Shown here piece after piece: positions 31,895-42,183 of a DNA stretch of 49,768 nt. Under the pieces are notes generated by a model, which searched no databases, was not told the origin of the DNA, and saw only the letters and a program-made list of their open reading frames with translations. The DNA is taken from contig NZ_JAHBCL010000033.1 in NCBI RefSeq assembly GCF_018390735.1, forward strand, positions 1-49,768. The letters are read 5' to 3'. This DNA is from Fusibacter paucivorans (GTDB taxonomy: Bacteria > Bacillota > Clostridia > Peptostreptococcales > Acidaminobacteraceae). The translations under genes were made by a program, and so were the position numbers. Position 1 is the stretch's first letter. Every line of letters starts with the position of its first letter.

Positions 31895-33178
31895 ATGGGA
31901 TTTACTATGTCAGAAAAAATTATGGCAATGGCTTCTGCCAATGATGGTATCAATGTTCATGCTGATGACATCATCTGGGTTCGTATAAGCAAAGCCATGA
32001 TGGATGATGTCCTTGGTCCAAGACTTGAAATAGATGATATTTTGACTGACCTAAATGCTTCTATCTGGGATAAGGACCGCGTTGTCATTATTTCAGATCA
32101 TTATACACCGCCTGCAAATGTCAATCAGGCGGATATCGTAAAATTTACGAGGGACTGGGCGAATACGCATCAAGTAGATCATTATTATGAATTTGCAGGC
32201 CCCTGCCATCAGGTAATGGTTGAAAAAGGACATGTGCTGCCGGGTGAGATTATTGTTGGAACAGATTCGCATACATGTACTTACGGCGCACTTGCCGCAC
32301 TTGGTACAGGTGTCGGCTCTACTGAGATGGCCGGTGTGCTTGCAACCGGAATAACTTGGATGAAGGTACCAAGAACCATAAAAGCGCAGTGGCACGGTGA
32401 CCTAAACGCTATGGTCATGGCTAAAGATATTTCTTTGAAAACGATTAGTGTTTTGGGACATGCAGGCGCCACTTACAAAACCATTGAGTACTGCGGCGAA
32501 ACGATTGACAGTCTCATAATGGACGAACGCCTTTGCCTATCCAATATGGCGGTTGAGGCAGGTGCTAAAGCCGGTCTCATCCGCTATGACGCGATCACTG
32601 CAGCATACCTTGAAAAATTTGGCGTTACGGAGACTTTTGAGCATATCAATCCTGATGAGGATGCAAATTATGAAACAGTCCTCTCATTTGATGCACAAGA
32701 ACTCGTCCCACAAGTTGCCTGTCCTCATGAAGTCGACAATGTTAAAGCAGTTTCAGATGTCAGTCATGTGGCCATTCATCAGGCCTATATCGGTTCTTGT
32801 ACCGGTGGTCGATACAACGATTTACTCGCGGCGGCCACACTCTTAGAGGGAAAGACCATTGCAAAGGGCATTCGCCTGCTCGTCTCACCTGCTTCTAAAG
32901 AAGTTTATGATCGTTGTTTAAAAGAAGGGATTTTAACCATCCTTGCCGATGCAGGTGCCACAATACTGGCCTCAAGCTGCGGTGCGTGTCTCGGCATACA
33001 TTCCGGTACGCTGGCAAGCGGTGAAGTCTGCATCTCCACAACCAATCGTAATTTTCTCGGTAGAATGGGCAGCAAATCTTCGGAAGTCTACCTTGCATCG
33101 CCATTAACAGTTGCAGCTTCCGCTGTAACTGGTTATATCACGGACCCAAATGCAATTTCAGGAGGCATCAATGATTAA
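31895..33178 (+). CDS. Aconitase-superfamily hydro-lyase, large subunit (LeuC-like)
   Basis: [4Fe-4S] hydro-lyase subunit, 427 residues from the ATG at 31895 (AAGGAG 6 bases upstream; the ATG at 31880 overlaps that RBS). Cluster cysteines: GSCTGGR and the pair in SSCGACLG. Other family marks are GTDSHTCTYGALAALGTGVGSTE and STTNRNFLGRMGS. It belongs to the 3-isopropylmalate dehydratase / homoaconitase / 2,3-dimethylmalate dehydratase group. There is no leuA or leuB nearby, and the gene is tied to a carboxylate permease and sigma-54 control, so a catabolic role is more likely than leucine synthesis. Confidence 0.88.
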   Translation: MGFTMSEKIMAMASANDGINVHADDIIWVRISKAMMDDVLGPRLEIDDILTDLNASIWDKDRVVIISDHYTPPANVNQADIVKFTRDWANTHQVDHYYEFAGPCHQVMVEKGHVLPGEIIVGTDSHTCTYGALAALGTGVGSTEMAGVLATGITWMKVPRTIKAQWHGDLNAMVMAKDISLKTISVLGHAGATYKTIEYCGETIDSLIMDERLCLSNMAVEAGAKAGLIRYDAITAAYLEKFGVTETFEHINPDEDANYETVLSFDAQELVPQVACPHEVDNVKAVSDVSHVAIHQAYIGSCTGGRYNDLLAAATLLEGKTIAKGIRLLVSPASKEVYDRCLKEGILTILADAGATILASSCGACLGIHSGTLASGEVCISTTNRNFLGRMGSKSSEVYLASPLTVAASAVTGYITDPNAISGGIND

Positions 33179-33662
33179 GGGAAAAGTATGGAAATACGGC
33201 GATAATATTAACACGGACATTATCTCACCACCGGCATATTTAGAACTTTCTATTAAAGATGCCGCTCAGTACACCATGGCACCGATTGATCCAAACTTTG
33301 CAAAGGCATATCAAATTGGTGATCTCTTTGTCGCTGAACACAATTTAGGTTCAGGCTCCAGCCGTGAAACCGCACCGTTGATGTTAAAGGCACTTGGTGT
33401 TCGCACTGTGATTGCCAAAGACTTTGCCAGAATCTTTTATCGCAACTGCATCAATATTGGCATCTTGGCAATTGAATGTGCATCAACAGATAAGATCCGT
33501 CAGGATGATGTCATTGAAGTTGATTATCTTAATGGTATGATATACAATCAAACGACTAAGGCACACTATAGCTGTCATAAAATACCGGAGCATATTATGG
33601 CGATTATCAATCATGGCGGTTTAATTCAATACCTTAAAGATGTTGAACTAAAAACGACTTAA
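33171..33662 (+). CDS. Aconitase-superfamily hydro-lyase, small subunit (LeuD-like)
   Basis: Swivel-domain partner of the large subunit, 163 residues. [13 protein letters not shown] near the start is the substrate-selecting loop region: the residues after Tyr-Leu are Glu-Leu, unlike the Tyr-Leu-Arg of characterised archaeal homoaconitase or isopropylmalate isomerase small subunits. [18 protein letters not shown] holds the phosphate/carboxylate-binding serines. The ATG at 33171 overlaps the large-subunit gene by 8 bases, with AGGAGG 5 bases upstream, so the subunits are coupled. Substrate not determined. Confidence 0.87.
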   Translation: MIKGKVWKYGDNINTDIISPPAYLELSIKDAAQYTMAPIDPNFAKAYQIGDLFVAEHNLGSGSSRETAPLMLKALGVRTVIAKDFARIFYRNCINIGILAIECASTDKIRQDDVIEVDYLNGMIYNQTTKAHYSCHKIPEHIMAIINHGGLIQYLKDVELKTT

Positions 33663-33759
33663 GCGCACATGATCTCTTGAAATGAGGTCATCACCTAAAA
33701 TGCCATACGTACAGACAACATCACATCTTACTTTAGCAGTATAAATTTTTGAGCAATCT

Positions 33760-33789
33760 AAAAGGCGTCCAGTGAATGGACGCCTTTTT
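33760..33789. terminator. Bidirectional terminator between the hydro-lyase and rplQ genes
   Basis: Stem AAAAGGCGTCCA with TGGACGCCTTTT, loop of six bases or fewer, T-rich on both strands. Serves the converging island operon and the ribosomal cluster. Confidence 0.85.
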
Positions 33790-33809
33790 ATGGTCATAAT
33801 GATTTTCAA

Positions 33810-34151
33810 TTATACTAATTCCAATTTGCACATAGGAGCTGCATCGCCTCTACGAGGACCAGTTTGAATTAATCTTGTATAACCGCCTTCTCTCTCTTTA
33901 TAAGATGGAGCGATTTCATCAAATAATTTTTTGACCACAGTTTCTTCTGTCACGAACGCCAGCACTTGTCTTCTCGCATGAAGATCGCCTCGTTTGCCGA
34001 GTGTAATCATTTTTTCAGCGAGCTTTCTCGTTTCTTTTGCTCTGGTGACAGTCGTCTCTATACGTCCATGCTTTAACAGTGATGTCACTTGGTTTCTAAG
34101 CATAAGGTTTCTATGAGATGTTGGACGTCCTAGTTTACGGTAACCTGCCAT
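33810..34151 (-). CDS. rplQ: Ribosomal protein L17
   Basis: Large-subunit protein near the tunnel exit, 113 residues. [20 protein letters not shown] and [10 protein letters not shown] are the family core. Last gene of the alpha operon, 12 bp after rpoA, and followed by a terminator instead of the usual ecf genes. AGGAGG RBS. Confidence 0.98.
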   Translation of the reverse strand: MAGYRKLGRPTSHRNLMLRNQVTSLLKHGRIETTVTRAKETRKLAEKMITLGKRGDLHARRQVLAFVTEETVVKKLFDEIAPSYKEREGGYTRLIQTGPRRGDAAPMCKLELV

Positions 34152-34163
34152 CTTTTACCTCCT

Positions 34164-35114
34164 TTACTCGTCTTCTGATCTAAGTCCAAGGTCGAGCTCG
34201 GCAAGCTTTTGCTTCACTTCGTCAAGCGACTTCTTACCAAGGTTTCTCACCTTCATCATATCTTCTTCACTTCTATTCGTAAGTTCTTCTACAGTATTGA
34301 TGCCAGCGCGTTTTAAACAGTTATAAGATCTAACGGATAAATCGAGCTCTTCGATGGTCATTTCAAGGACTTTCTCTTTGATGTCTTCCTCTTTTTCAAC
34401 CATGATTTCAACACCGTTAACGCTGTCCGTCATATCAATGAACAGGTTAAGGTGTTCCGACATGATCTTTGCACCAAGTGAAGTCGCTTCATCAGCCTTG
34501 ATGGTGCCATCTGTCCACACTTCAAGAGTCAGCTTGTCATAATCAGCAACTTTACCAACTCTTGTCTTATCCACTGCGAAGTTAACTTTACGGACAGGGG
34601 TGTAGATGGAGTCAACAGGAATAATGCCAATTGGCAAGCCAACTTCTTTATTGTTTTCCGCGGTGATATAACCACGACCTTGTCCAAGTGCAATTTCCAT
34701 ATACAGCCTTGCATTTTCATCAAGTGTACAAATGTGAAGATCTGTGTTGAGAATTTCAACATCCATGTCGGCAATAATATCTCCCGCTGTAATTTCACCA
34801 GCTTCCGTCGCCTCGATTCGAATAATCTTTGCGTCTTCGTCCGAGTGAATTTTTGCCGAAAGATTTTTAAGATTTAAGATGATTTCGATAACATCTTCTT
34901 TTACGCCTGGAATTGTTGAAAATTCATGCAGCACGTTTTCAATCTTGATCCATCTGACCGCTGTACCTGGCAATGATGACAATAGAATTCTTCTTAAACT
35001 ATTGCCCAATGTTGTTGCATAGCCTCGCTCCAGCGGTTCGACTACGAATTTACCGTACTTGCCACCGTCACTGAGTTCCGCACATTCAATCGTTGGTTTT
35101 TCGATTTCAATCAC
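34164..35114 (-). CDS. rpoA: RNA polymerase alpha subunit
   Basis: 316 residues. N-terminal dimer domain with [20 protein letters not shown], and C-terminal DNA/activator-binding domain from about 245 with [20 protein letters not shown] and [15 protein letters not shown]. Start is GTG with GGAGGG 9 bases upstream. Standard place between rpsD and rplQ. Confidence 0.98.
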   Translation of the reverse strand: MIEIEKPTIECAELSDGGKYGKFVVEPLERGYATTLGNSLRRILLSSLPGTAVRWIKIENVLHEFSTIPGVKEDVIEIILNLKNLSAKIHSDEDAKIIRIEATEAGEITAGDIIADMDVEILNTDLHICTLDENARLYMEIALGQGRGYITAENNKEVGLPIGIIPVDSIYTPVRKVNFAVDKTRVGKVADYDKLTLEVWTDGTIKADEATSLGAKIMSEHLNLFIDMTDSVNGVEIMVEKEEDIKEKVLEMTIEELDLSVRSYNCLKRAGINTVEELTNRSEEDMMKVRNLGKKSLDEVKQKLAELDLGLRSEDE

Positions 35115-35186
35115 TACTTAAGACCCTCCTTCTCTCAAAAATCAATACACACATACATGAGGGTAGAAAAAATACCATTCCCTAAT

Positions 35187-35807
35187 CTATTTAGAGTACA
35201 ACTCGACAATAAGATGCTCTTCGATTGGTAAATCAATATCTTCTCTCACAGGCAACGCTGTAATCTTCCCTTCCATTTTTTCGAAGTCGATTTCTAACCA
35301 GCCTGGTGCATTTTTAGCGACTTCTTGAATGCCTTTGAATTTTTCTGAAGCTTTGCTTTTGTCTTTTAAGGTAATGACATCACCAACGCTAAGTGTCATT
35401 GAAGGAATATCTGCCTTATGACCATTTAAAGTAAAGTGACCGTGTGTTACAAATTGTCTTGCTTCTTTTCTTGAGTTCGCAAAACCAGCTCTGTAAACGA
35501 CGTTGTCTAATCTTAATTCTAATAATTGCAACAGGTTTTCGCCGGCGATACCTTTCATATTCTCTGCACGTTCATACGTTGCATAGAATTGGCCTTCTAA
35601 AAGACCATAGTAACGCTTAACCTTTTGTTTTTCTCTTAATTGAACGCCATAGCCTGAAAGCTTGCCTTTTCTGGCGCCGTGTTGTCCTGGTGCACTTTGT
35701 CTTCTTGTCAGTGCACATTTATCACTATAGCATCTGTCGCCTTTTAGATAAAGCTTTTGGCCTTCTCGACGGCAAATTCTACAAGATGGTCCGGTATATC
35801 TTGCCAA
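35187..35807 (-). CDS. rpsD: Ribosomal protein S4
   Basis: Primary 16S-binding protein, 206 residues; in many bacteria it also represses its own operon. The N-terminal zinc-type cysteines CRICRREG and the following C residues are kept, so this is the zinc-binding form. The S4 RNA-binding domain begins near [15 protein letters not shown]. Start codon is TTG with GGAGGTG just upstream. Confidence 0.97.
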   Translation of the reverse strand: MARYTGPSCRICRREGQKLYLKGDRCYSDKCALTRRQSAPGQHGARKGKLSGYGVQLREKQKVKRYYGLLEGQFYATYERAENMKGIAGENLLQLLELRLDNVVYRAGFANSRKEARQFVTHGHFTLNGHKADIPSMTLSVGDVITLKDKSKASEKFKGIQEVAKNAPGWLEIDFEKMEGKITALPVREDIDLPIEEHLIVELYSK

Positions 35808-35834
35808 TTAAAACACCTCCTAATTCCTGATCGA

Positions 35835-36233
35835 TTATACTCTTCTTCTCTTTGGCGGTCTACAGCCATTGTGCGGGATTGGTGTTACGTCCGCAATCGC
35901 TGTAATTTCAAGACCTGATGCCTGCAATGCTCTGATAGCCGCTTCACGACCAGAACCAGGGCCTTTGACAAATACCGCAACTGATCTGAGACCATGCTCC
36001 ATGCCACTTTTAGCAGCAGCTTCTGCAGCCATTTGGGCAGCATAAGGAGTTGACTTTCTGGAGCCTTTAAATCCCAAGCTTCCGGCACTTGACCAAGCGA
36101 GTGCATTGCCATCTGGATCAGTTAAAGTTACGATTGTATTGTTAAATGTCGCTTGGATATGTGCTTGTCCACGCTCCACATTTTTACGTTCACGTCTTTT
36201 ACGCGTTCTACGTGCTTTTTTAACAGCAGCCAT
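35835..36233 (-). CDS. rpsK: Ribosomal protein S11
   Basis: Platform protein of the small subunit, 132 residues. [27 protein letters not shown] and the C-terminal [16 protein letters not shown] are diagnostic. Between rpsM and rpsD as usual; strong RBS. Confidence 0.98.
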   Translation of the reverse strand: MAAVKKARRTRKRRERKNVERGQAHIQATFNNTIVTLTDPDGNALAWSSAGSLGFKGSRKSTPYAAQMAAEAAAKSGMEHGLRSVAVFVKGPGSGREAAIRALQASGLEITAIADVTPIPHNGCRPPKRRRV

Positions 36234-36252
36234 GTTTACCCTCCTTTGTTAC

Positions 36253-36624
36253 CTATTTTTTCTTCTTACGGCTTACAGTTTTCTTAGGTCCCTTACGTGT
36301 TCTTGCATTCGTTTTCGTCTTTTGACCACGAACAGGAAGGCCTTTTCTATGGCGGATACCTCTGAAGCAACCGATTTCTTTGAGACGTTTGATGTTCATC
36401 GCGATATCTCTTCTTAAATCACCTTCAACAAGGTATTCTTCTTCAATAATATTTCTTAATTTACTCACTTCATCTTCAGTGAGGTCTTTGATTCTTGTAT
36501 CTTCGCTTATGCCAGCTTTTGCCAACAACGCTTGTGAACTTGGTTTACCTATTCCGTAGATGTAAGTCAAGCCGATAACAGCTCTCTTCTCTCTAGGCAA
36601 GTCAACACCTGCAATTCTTGCCAT
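36253..36624 (-). CDS. rpsM: Ribosomal protein S13
   Basis: Head protein that contacts L5 and the P-site tRNA, 123 residues. [24 protein letters not shown] at the start and the basic [18 protein letters not shown] tail. The 100 bases upstream, before rpmJ, show no clear signal beyond AT-rich sequence. AGGAGG RBS. Confidence 0.98.
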   Translation of the reverse strand: MARIAGVDLPREKRAVIGLTYIYGIGKPSSQALLAKAGISEDTRIKDLTEDEVSKLRNIIEEEYLVEGDLRRDIAMNIKRLKEIGCFRGIRHRKGLPVRGQKTKTNARTRKGPKKTVSRKKKK

Positions 36625-36725
36625 TCAATCACACCTCCTATGTGTAATAAATATGATGTGTCTTTATATCATCACAAATACAAAGATAGTTCAGCCGCGC
36701 TTTATATTTGTAACCTTTGAGTTGA

Positions 36726-36839
36726 TTAACCTTGTGTTTGCTTATGCTTTGGATTTTCGCAAATCACCATAACTTTACCTTTGCGTTTGATGATTTTGCA
36801 TTTTTCGCACATAGGCTTCACTGATGGTCTAACTTTCAT
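36726..36839 (-). CDS. rpmJ: Ribosomal protein L36
   Basis: 37-residue protein: [20 protein letters not shown] at the start, then [15 protein letters not shown]. Three cysteines and a histidine (CEKC, C, H) make the zinc ribbon, so this is the C+ form that needs zinc. AAGGAGG lies before the ATG. Too short for usual ORF cut-offs. Standard place after infA. Confidence 0.96.
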   Translation of the reverse strand: MKVRPSVKPMCEKCKIIKRKGKVMVICENPKHKQTQG

Positions 36840-36851
36840 TGTTATCCCTCC

Positions 36852-37073
36852 TTATGACTTTCCGCGCCATACGATTCTGCCTCTTGTGAGATCGTATGGT
36901 GACAATTCCATCGTCACTTTATCGCCAGGTAAAATTCGAATGAAGTTCATTCTAAGCTTTCCTGAGATATGTGCCAAAACAACGTGCCCATTTTCGAGTT
37001 TTACTTTGAACATTGCATTTGGCAATGCTTCAACAACAACACCTTCTACTTCAATTGAATCACTTTTCGCCAT
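36852..37073 (-). CDS. infA: Translation initiation factor IF-1
   Basis: 73-residue OB-fold protein that binds the ribosomal A site during initiation. [20 protein letters not shown] and the C-terminal [14 protein letters not shown] are the family marks. The ATG at 37073 is used, 10 bases after AGGAGG; an ATG three codons earlier lies one base from the RBS. Confidence 0.97.
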   Translation of the reverse strand: MAKSDSIEVEGVVVEALPNAMFKVKLENGHVVLAHISGKLRMNFIRILPGDKVTMELSPYDLTRGRIVWRGKS

Positions 37074-37091
37074 TCGACTCATCCCTCCTAG

Positions 37092-37373
37092 CTAAATAAG
37101 GTTTCCTTTTTCAAGTGTCTTTCTTACCAAGGCATTGGATACCTTTTTATCCGTAAGAATTTTTTCTCGTATTTCTTCACTGACTTGATTAATTTTCATC
37201 AGATGTTTTACTTTTTTTCGCTTGGGTGTCTCAACTTTACGAAGATCACCGTCTGCAACGAGAACATATTGCGCATCTACATGTGCAATGACGAGAAAAA
37301 GTCTATCCTTATCACGTCCTGCTTTTGATTTGACAAATTGACCGATTTCAAGTTCCTTCGATGATATTAGCAT
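37092..37373 (-). CDS. KOW-domain RNA-binding protein (L14e-like)
   Basis: 93 residues. The N-terminal KOW-type fold reads ELEIGQFVKSKAGRDKDRLFLVI, as in clostridial and bacillary L14e/L27e-like proteins encoded between map and infA. Role in ribosome function is likely but not established. The ATG at 37373 overlaps the map stop region; GAGG lies 7 bases upstream. Confidence 0.88.
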   Translation of the reverse strand: MLISSKELEIGQFVKSKAGRDKDRLFLVIAHVDAQYVLVADGDLRKVETPKRKKVKHLMKINQVSEEIREKILTDKKVSNALVRKTLEKGNLI

Positions 37374-37374
37374 C

Positions 37375-38136
37375 TCAGTCACCTCGATTCTCTAAATGCG
37401 TTAGAAGTATTGGATCACTGTCAGTTATCACAACCGTGTGTTCGTAATGTGCAGAGTTTCCACCGTCAATGGTAACAACAGTCCAATTGTCTTCCAATGT
37501 TCTTACTTCAAAATCACCATCATTGATCATCGGCTCAATAGCCAACACCATCCCAGGTGTCAGTCTAGGGCCTCTGCCCGCTTTACCATAGTTGGGAATT
37601 TGAGGTGCTTCATGAAGTTTTCTGCCAATGCCGTGTCCAACGTAATCCCGGACAACGCCGTAGCCGCTCGCTTCAGCGTATCTTTGGATCGCATTTGAAA
37701 CATCGGACAGTCGATAACCGACTCGACAGTATTTTAACCCTTCAAAAAAGCTCTCTTCAGTAATTTTGATAAGTTTTAAAGCATCTTCGCTCACTTTGCC
37801 AACGGGGTGTGTCCTGGCGGCATCACCATGGTAGCCATTTTTGACGGCACCAATATCTATGCTGATGATATCACCATCCCTGAGCACTGTCGTCCCTGGG
37901 ATCCCGTGAATAACCTGATCATTAATCGAAGTACATATAGCGGCCGGAAAACCGCCATACCCTTTAAAGGAAGGTATTGCACCCTGCGCTTTGATAAGTG
38001 CTTCCGCTATTTGATCAAGTTCGCCTGTCGTTATGCCAGGCTTAATTGCTTCTTTAATTTTTTCGTGAGCCAATGCAACAATGCGTCCCGACTCTTGCAT
38101 AAGCTCAATTTCATGCTTCGATTTTATGCTTATCAT
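37375..38136 (-). CDS. map: Methionine aminopeptidase, type I
   Basis: Removes the initiator methionine. 253 residues; metal ligands appear in ISIDIGAVKNGYHGDAART (two Asp), the GHGIGRKLHEAPQIPNYG histidine, EPMIN and HYEHTVVI glutamates. Lacks an SH3-like extension, so it is the short class. Three bases after adk; weak RBS, so probably coupled to it. Confidence 0.97.
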   Translation of the reverse strand: MISIKSKHEIELMQESGRIVALAHEKIKEAIKPGITTGELDQIAEALIKAQGAIPSFKGYGGFPAAICTSINDQVIHGIPGTTVLRDGDIISIDIGAVKNGYHGDAARTHPVGKVSEDALKLIKITEESFFEGLKYCRVGYRLSDVSNAIQRYAEASGYGVVRDYVGHGIGRKLHEAPQIPNYGKAGRGPRLTPGMVLAIEPMINDGDFEVRTLEDNWTVVTIDGGNSAHYEHTVVITDSDPILLTHLENRGD

Positions 38137-38139
38137 GTG

Positions 38140-38784
38140 TCAGCCCTTCAAAGCATCCACAATGTCAGAGAATACGTCATTAATATTTTGCTCGCCCTCA
38201 ATGTTGACGAGTTTATCTTGCGCATCATAATAATTAATCAATGGCATTGTTTCATTCATATAGACACTAATGCGGTTTTCAACCGTTTCTGCAACGTCGT
38301 CGCTTCTTTGATAGAGTTCGCCGCCGCATTTGTCACAAACGCCGTCAACCTTTGGTTTATTGTTTTCAACGTGATAGGTTGCACCGCAGTTTTTGCAGAT
38401 GCGTCTGCCGACAGCTCTGGATACCAGCACTTTCGGATTGACATTAATATTGATGACTGCATTAAGTGTTACTTTCAACCTTTCAAGAATGCCGTCAAGC
38501 GATTGTGCTTGAAAAACAGTTCTTGGAAAACCATCTAAGAGAAAACCAGCTTTGCAATCCGCTTGGTTTAATCGGTCTGCAACCAGTTCGACGACCAACG
38601 AATCAGGCACGAGCTCTCCTTTGTCCATAAAGGCTTTTGCACGATTGCCGAGCTCAGTTCCCTCTTTGATATTTTTACGGAAGATATCCCCCGTTGAGAT
38701 GTGTGGTATACCATACTTCTCAACGATGAATTCTGCTTGTGTTCCCTTGCCAGCACCCGGAGGGCCTAGTAAGATTAATCTCAT
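38140..38784 (-). CDS. adk: Adenylate kinase
   Basis: Interconverts ATP+AMP and 2 ADP. 214 residues with P-loop [14 protein letters not shown]-binding ISTGDIFR and the long LID. The LID carries four cysteines (CKNCGATYH and CDKCGG), the zinc-binding type common in Gram-positives. Follows secY in the spc operon. AGGAGG RBS. Confidence 0.98.
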   Translation of the reverse strand: MRLILLGPPGAGKGTQAEFIVEKYGIPHISTGDIFRKNIKEGTELGNRAKAFMDKGELVPDSLVVELVADRLNQADCKAGFLLDGFPRTVFQAQSLDGILERLKVTLNAVININVNPKVLVSRAVGRRICKNCGATYHVENNKPKVDGVCDKCGGELYQRSDDVAETVENRISVYMNETMPLINYYDAQDKLVNIEGEQNINDVFSDIVDALKG

Positions 38785-38795
38785 GGTGCAACCTC

Positions 38796-40061
38796 CTAGC
38801 TTAGAAAACCTTCGTAATGTCTCATCATCATTTGTGCTTCAATTTGTTTTGTCGTTTCAAGCGATACTGAGACTACGATCAGTAATGACGTCCCACCAAA
38901 ACTGAAGTTGGTGTTTGTCAGTGCACCCATAAAGTTTGGTAATATTGCAATTGCTGCAAGGAATATTGCACCGACAATGGTAATGCGGTTCAGTGATTTT
39001 CTGAGAAAATCCGCTGTTGGTCTACCAGGTCTAATGCCGGGTATAAAACCGCCGTTCGTCTTAAGTCTATCCGCAACATCAATCGGATTAAACGTGATGT
39101 TCGTATAGAAGTAAGTAAAGAATATAATGAGCAACGCATAGAGTACGTTATATGCAACAGATGTTGAACTTAACCATTTCCCAATAAAAATTGCAAATCC
39201 GCTTGATGGGAAGAACTGTGCTATGGTCATTGGAAACATAAGAATTGAAATGGCAAAGATAACTGGGATGACACCCGCTTGGTTAACTTTCAACGGAATA
39301 TGCGTTGTTTGTCCGCCGTACATTTTACGCCCAACCATACGTTTCGCATATTGTACCGGTACCTTACGCTGTCCTTGTTGTATGAAGATAACACCCATGA
39401 TGATAATCACGGCAATCACACAAAAGATAATGAGTGATATCGGATTCACCTGACCGATCCTCAGATTGGTTATCGTTGCAAAAGTCGCTGATGGTATTCT
39501 GGCAATAATCCCTGCAAAGATAAACAGTGAAATACCATTGCCAATACCGTTTTCAGTTATTTTCTCACCTAGATACATCAAGAACGCCGTGCCTGCAGTA
39601 AGGGTTAAAACCGCTAATGCCGTTGACCACAAACCAGGGTTTGTAAAAAATCTCTGGAAATATCCCAAGCTAAATCCAACACCTTGAATTAAAGCTAAGG
39701 CAACCGTCAGATAACGTGTATACTGAACGATTTTCTTTCTGCCAACTTCGCCTTCTCTCGCAAGTGCCTCTAGCGACGGGAAAGCGATTTGCAGTAGATT
39801 TAAAATGATTGATGCTGTGATATAAGGGCTAATCCCGAGCGCAAAGATGGTAAATGTCTTAAAGTTACCACCACTCATTAAGTTGAAGAGCCCCAACAAT
39901 CCATCCTCGGAATTACTAAAAGCCGCTGCAAGCGCTTCACTGTTAATGCCGGGAACAGGTACTGCAGAACCCAGTCTGAAAATTGCAATCATCAGAAAAG
40001 TATAGAGAATACGATTTTTCAGATCAGGTATTTTCCAAGCGTTACTCAGTGTCGAAAACAA
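38796..40061 (-). CDS. secY: Preprotein translocase subunit SecY
   Basis: Channel protein of the Sec pathway, 421 residues, ten membrane segments. [31 protein letters not shown] and the start of TM2 with PVPGIN are typical. Start is a TTG placed directly after the rplO stop codon, so translation is likely coupled. AGAGGTGA lies within rplO. Confidence 0.97.
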   Translation of the reverse strand: MFSTLSNAWKIPDLKNRILYTFLMIAIFRLGSAVPVPGINSEALAAAFSNSEDGLLGLFNLMSGGNFKTFTIFALGISPYITASIILNLLQIAFPSLEALAREGEVGRKKIVQYTRYLTVALALIQGVGFSLGYFQRFFTNPGLWSTALAVLTLTAGTAFLMYLGEKITENGIGNGISLFIFAGIIARIPSATFATITNLRIGQVNPISLIIFCVIAVIIIMGVIFIQQGQRKVPVQYAKRMVGRKMYGGQTTHIPLKVNQAGVIPVIFAISILMFPMTIAQFFPSSGFAIFIGKWLSSTSVAYNVLYALLIIFFTYFYTNITFNPIDVADRLKTNGGFIPGIRPGRPTADFLRKSLNRITIVGAIFLAAIAILPNFMGALTNTNFSFGGTSLLIVVSVSLETTKQIEAQMMMRHYEGFLS

Positions 40062-40502
40062 TTAAATCACCTCTGCCTTTCCTCCAGCAGCTTCGATTTT
40101 CGTGATCGCTGACTGAGTGAACTTATTCGCTTTTACGGTAAGCTTTTTATTCAATTCTCCATCGCCTAAAATTTTAATTCCATAGTTAATTTTGCTCACG
40201 ATACCTGATTCTAACAAGAGTTCTGGCGTTATTTCTACACCGTCTTCGAAACTGTTAAGTGCTTCGACATTGACGATTGTCCATTCTTTTTTAAATACAT
40301 TATTAAAGCCACGTTTAGGGATACGTCTGAACAATGGCATTTGACCACCTTCAAAGCCCGGTCTTACGCCGCCGCCTGAACGTGAATTTTGGCCATTCAT
40401 ACCTCTTCCGGCTGTTGTGCCTAAACCTGAACCCGGACCTCTACCAACTCTCTTTTTGGATTTGGTAGAACCTTCAGCCGGTCTTAAATCATGAAGTCTC
40501 AT
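40062..40502 (-). CDS. rplO: Ribosomal protein L15
   Basis: Large-subunit protein, 146 residues. [20 protein letters not shown], the glycine-rich [19 protein letters not shown] and [17 protein letters not shown] are diagnostic. ATG at 40502 chosen, 7 bases after GGAGG. Confidence 0.98.
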   Translation of the reverse strand: MRLHDLRPAEGSTKSKKRVGRGPGSGLGTTAGRGMNGQNSRSGGGVRPGFEGGQMPLFRRIPKRGFNNVFKKEWTIVNVEALNSFEDGVEITPELLLESGIVSKINYGIKILGDGELNKKLTVKANKFTQSAITKIEAAGGKAEVI

Positions 40503-40521
40503 GGTCACACCTCCTTAAAGA

Positions 40522-40698
40522 TTACTCTACGATTTCTACTAAATGACAAACTTGATTAACCATGCCTCTCATTTGAGGATTATCCTGTTTCTCAACCACT
40601 TGACCAATTTTTTTGAGGCCTAATGCTTCAATCGTTTTTCTATGTTTCGGCAATGCGCCGATTGTGCTTTTTACGAGTTTTACTTTCACTGTAGCCAA
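40522..40698 (-). CDS. rpmD: Ribosomal protein L30
   Basis: 58 residues: VKVKLVKSTIGALPKHRKTI, then ALGLKKIGQVVEKQDNPQMRGM. The start is a TTG (40698) with a GGGGG-type RBS; no ATG or GTG fits the family start better. Standard place between rpsE and rplO. Easily missed because of its size and start codon. Confidence 0.94.
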   Translation of the reverse strand: MATVKVKLVKSTIGALPKHRKTIEALGLKKIGQVVEKQDNPQMRGMVNQVCHLVEIVE

Positions 40699-40710
40699 GG
40701 TTTATACCCC

Positions 40711-41217
40711 CTAACCTAAAATTTCTTCTACAGTCTTGCCTCTTAATTTTGCTACACTTTCAGCAGTTTTAAGATTCTTAAGACCATCCAACGTTGCATT
40801 AACCATGTTTCTTGGGTTATTGCTGCCTAATGATTTCGCTCTGACGTCTTTGATGCCTGCGAGTTCTAAGACTGCGCGGACAGGACCGCCGGCGATGACA
40901 CCAGTACCTTCGAGCGCTGTCATAATTCTAACAGAGCCTGAACCAAAACGTCCTTCAATGTTGTGAGGTACTGACGTACCAACTCGCGGAACAAAGATTA
41001 ATCTTTTTTTCGCATCTTCAATTGCTTTTGAGATGGCTTCAGGCACCTCTTTAGCTTTACCGGTACCAATACCGACATGGCCGTTCTCATCGCCGACGAC
41101 AACGAGTGCGCTAAATCTGAAATTTCTACCACCCTTAACAACTTTCGTAACGCGATTTATATTAATAACCTGTTCTTTGAGGTCTAACTTACTCGCATCA
41201 ATTAATTGACGACTCAT
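40711..41217 (-). CDS. rpsE: Ribosomal protein S5
   Basis: Fidelity protein of the small subunit, 168 residues. [22 protein letters not shown] and [12 protein letters not shown]-like [19 protein letters not shown] are family marks. ATG at 41217 has GGGAGG 7 bases upstream. Confidence 0.98.
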   Translation of the reverse strand: MSRQLIDASKLDLKEQVININRVTKVVKGGRNFRFSALVVVGDENGHVGIGTGKAKEVPEAISKAIEDAKKRLIFVPRVGTSVPHNIEGRFGSGSVRIMTALEGTGVIAGGPVRAVLELAGIKDVRAKSLGSNNPRNMVNATLDGLKNLKTAESVAKLRGKTVEEILG

Positions 41218-41233
41218 CTGCATACCTCCCTAT

Positions 41234-41593
41234 CTAGAATTTTAAGCCAGCTTCTCTAGCGCCCTCAGCAAGTTCTTTCACTCTGCCATGGTAGAGGTAA
41301 CCGCCTCTGTCAAAAACTACATCTTCAATGCCCTTTTCAATTGCTTTTTTAGCAACCAATTCGCCGACAAATTTTGCAGCCGCTTTATTGCCAGCATTCG
41401 GGAATTTTTCTTTAACATCTTTATCAAGGCTAGAAGCAGCAACTAACGTCGTACCCGTTACATCGTCGATGATTTGAGCATAGACATTTGTATTGGATCT
41501 AAAGACGTTAAGTCTTGGCTTAGCAGCTGTTCCAGATATTTTTTTACGCACTCTCATATGGCGCGCTTTTCTACTTGCATCTCTACTTGCCAT
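41234..41593 (-). CDS. rplR: Ribosomal protein L18
   Basis: 5S rRNA-binding protein, 119 residues. [24 protein letters not shown] and the C-terminal [24 protein letters not shown] are typical. RBS GGAG is 11 bases before the ATG, longer than for its neighbours. Confidence 0.98.
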   Translation of the reverse strand: MASRDASRKARHMRVRKKISGTAAKPRLNVFRSNTNVYAQIIDDVTGTTLVAASSLDKDVKEKFPNAGNKAAAKFVGELVAKKAIEKGIEDVVFDRGGYLYHGRVKELAEGAREAGLKF

Positions 41594-41612
41594 TTATAAT
41601 GCCACTCCTTTC

Positions 41613-42158
41613 TTATTTTTTCTTACCAGTCTTACCTTCTTTACGTCTTACATATTCATCAACGTAGCGAACACCTTTACCTTTATAAGGTTCAGGACGT
41701 CTCCAGTCTCTGATAACAGACGCATAGTTGCCGACTTGCTGTTTATCAATCCCTTTGACGACGATTTCAGTCTGCGTTGGCACTTCAGTTGTAATGCCAG
41801 CTGGATCTTCCATCACGACAGGATGCGAATGGCCTAGCGAAAGCTCTAATTTTTTGCCATTCTTTGCAGCTTTGTAGCCGACGCCTACGATTTGAAGCTT
41901 TTTCTCAAAACCTTTTGTAACGCCGACGACCATATTGTTGACAAGCGCTCTGGATAAACCGTGTAACGCTCTGTGTCTTTTATTATCTGATGGTCTCAAC
42001 ACGGTAAGTGTCTCTCCATCAATTTCTACTTTAATGTCTTTATCGATTTGCTCTGACAACTCTCCCAGTGGTCCCTTAACCGTTACTAAATTTGTATTAG
42101 AAACGCTTACAGTCACACCTTGAGGTATTGTAATAGGCAATCTACCTACTCTTGACAT
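41613..42158 (-). CDS. rplF: Ribosomal protein L6
   Basis: Large-subunit protein near the factor-binding site, 181 residues. [18 protein letters not shown] and the C-terminal [16 protein letters not shown] are diagnostic. The ATG at 42158 follows AGGAGG by 7 bases; the longer reading frame from 42212 overlaps rpsH and is not used. Confidence 0.98.
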   Translation of the reverse strand: MSRVGRLPITIPQGVTVSVSNTNLVTVKGPLGELSEQIDKDIKVEIDGETLTVLRPSDNKRHRALHGLSRALVNNMVVGVTKGFEKKLQIVGVGYKAAKNGKKLELSLGHSHPVVMEDPAGITTEVPTQTEIVVKGIDKQQVGNYASVIRDWRRPEPYKGKGVRYVDEYVRRKEGKTGKKK

Positions 42159-42183
42159 TGTCACACCTCCTAAGTTTCTATGA

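Noticed and set aside
28082-33800. Mobile element carrying the permease/hydro-lyase island
   Set aside because: No integrase, transposase, terminal inverted repeat or flanking direct repeat could be found at either edge by eye; insertion is argued from gene order only.
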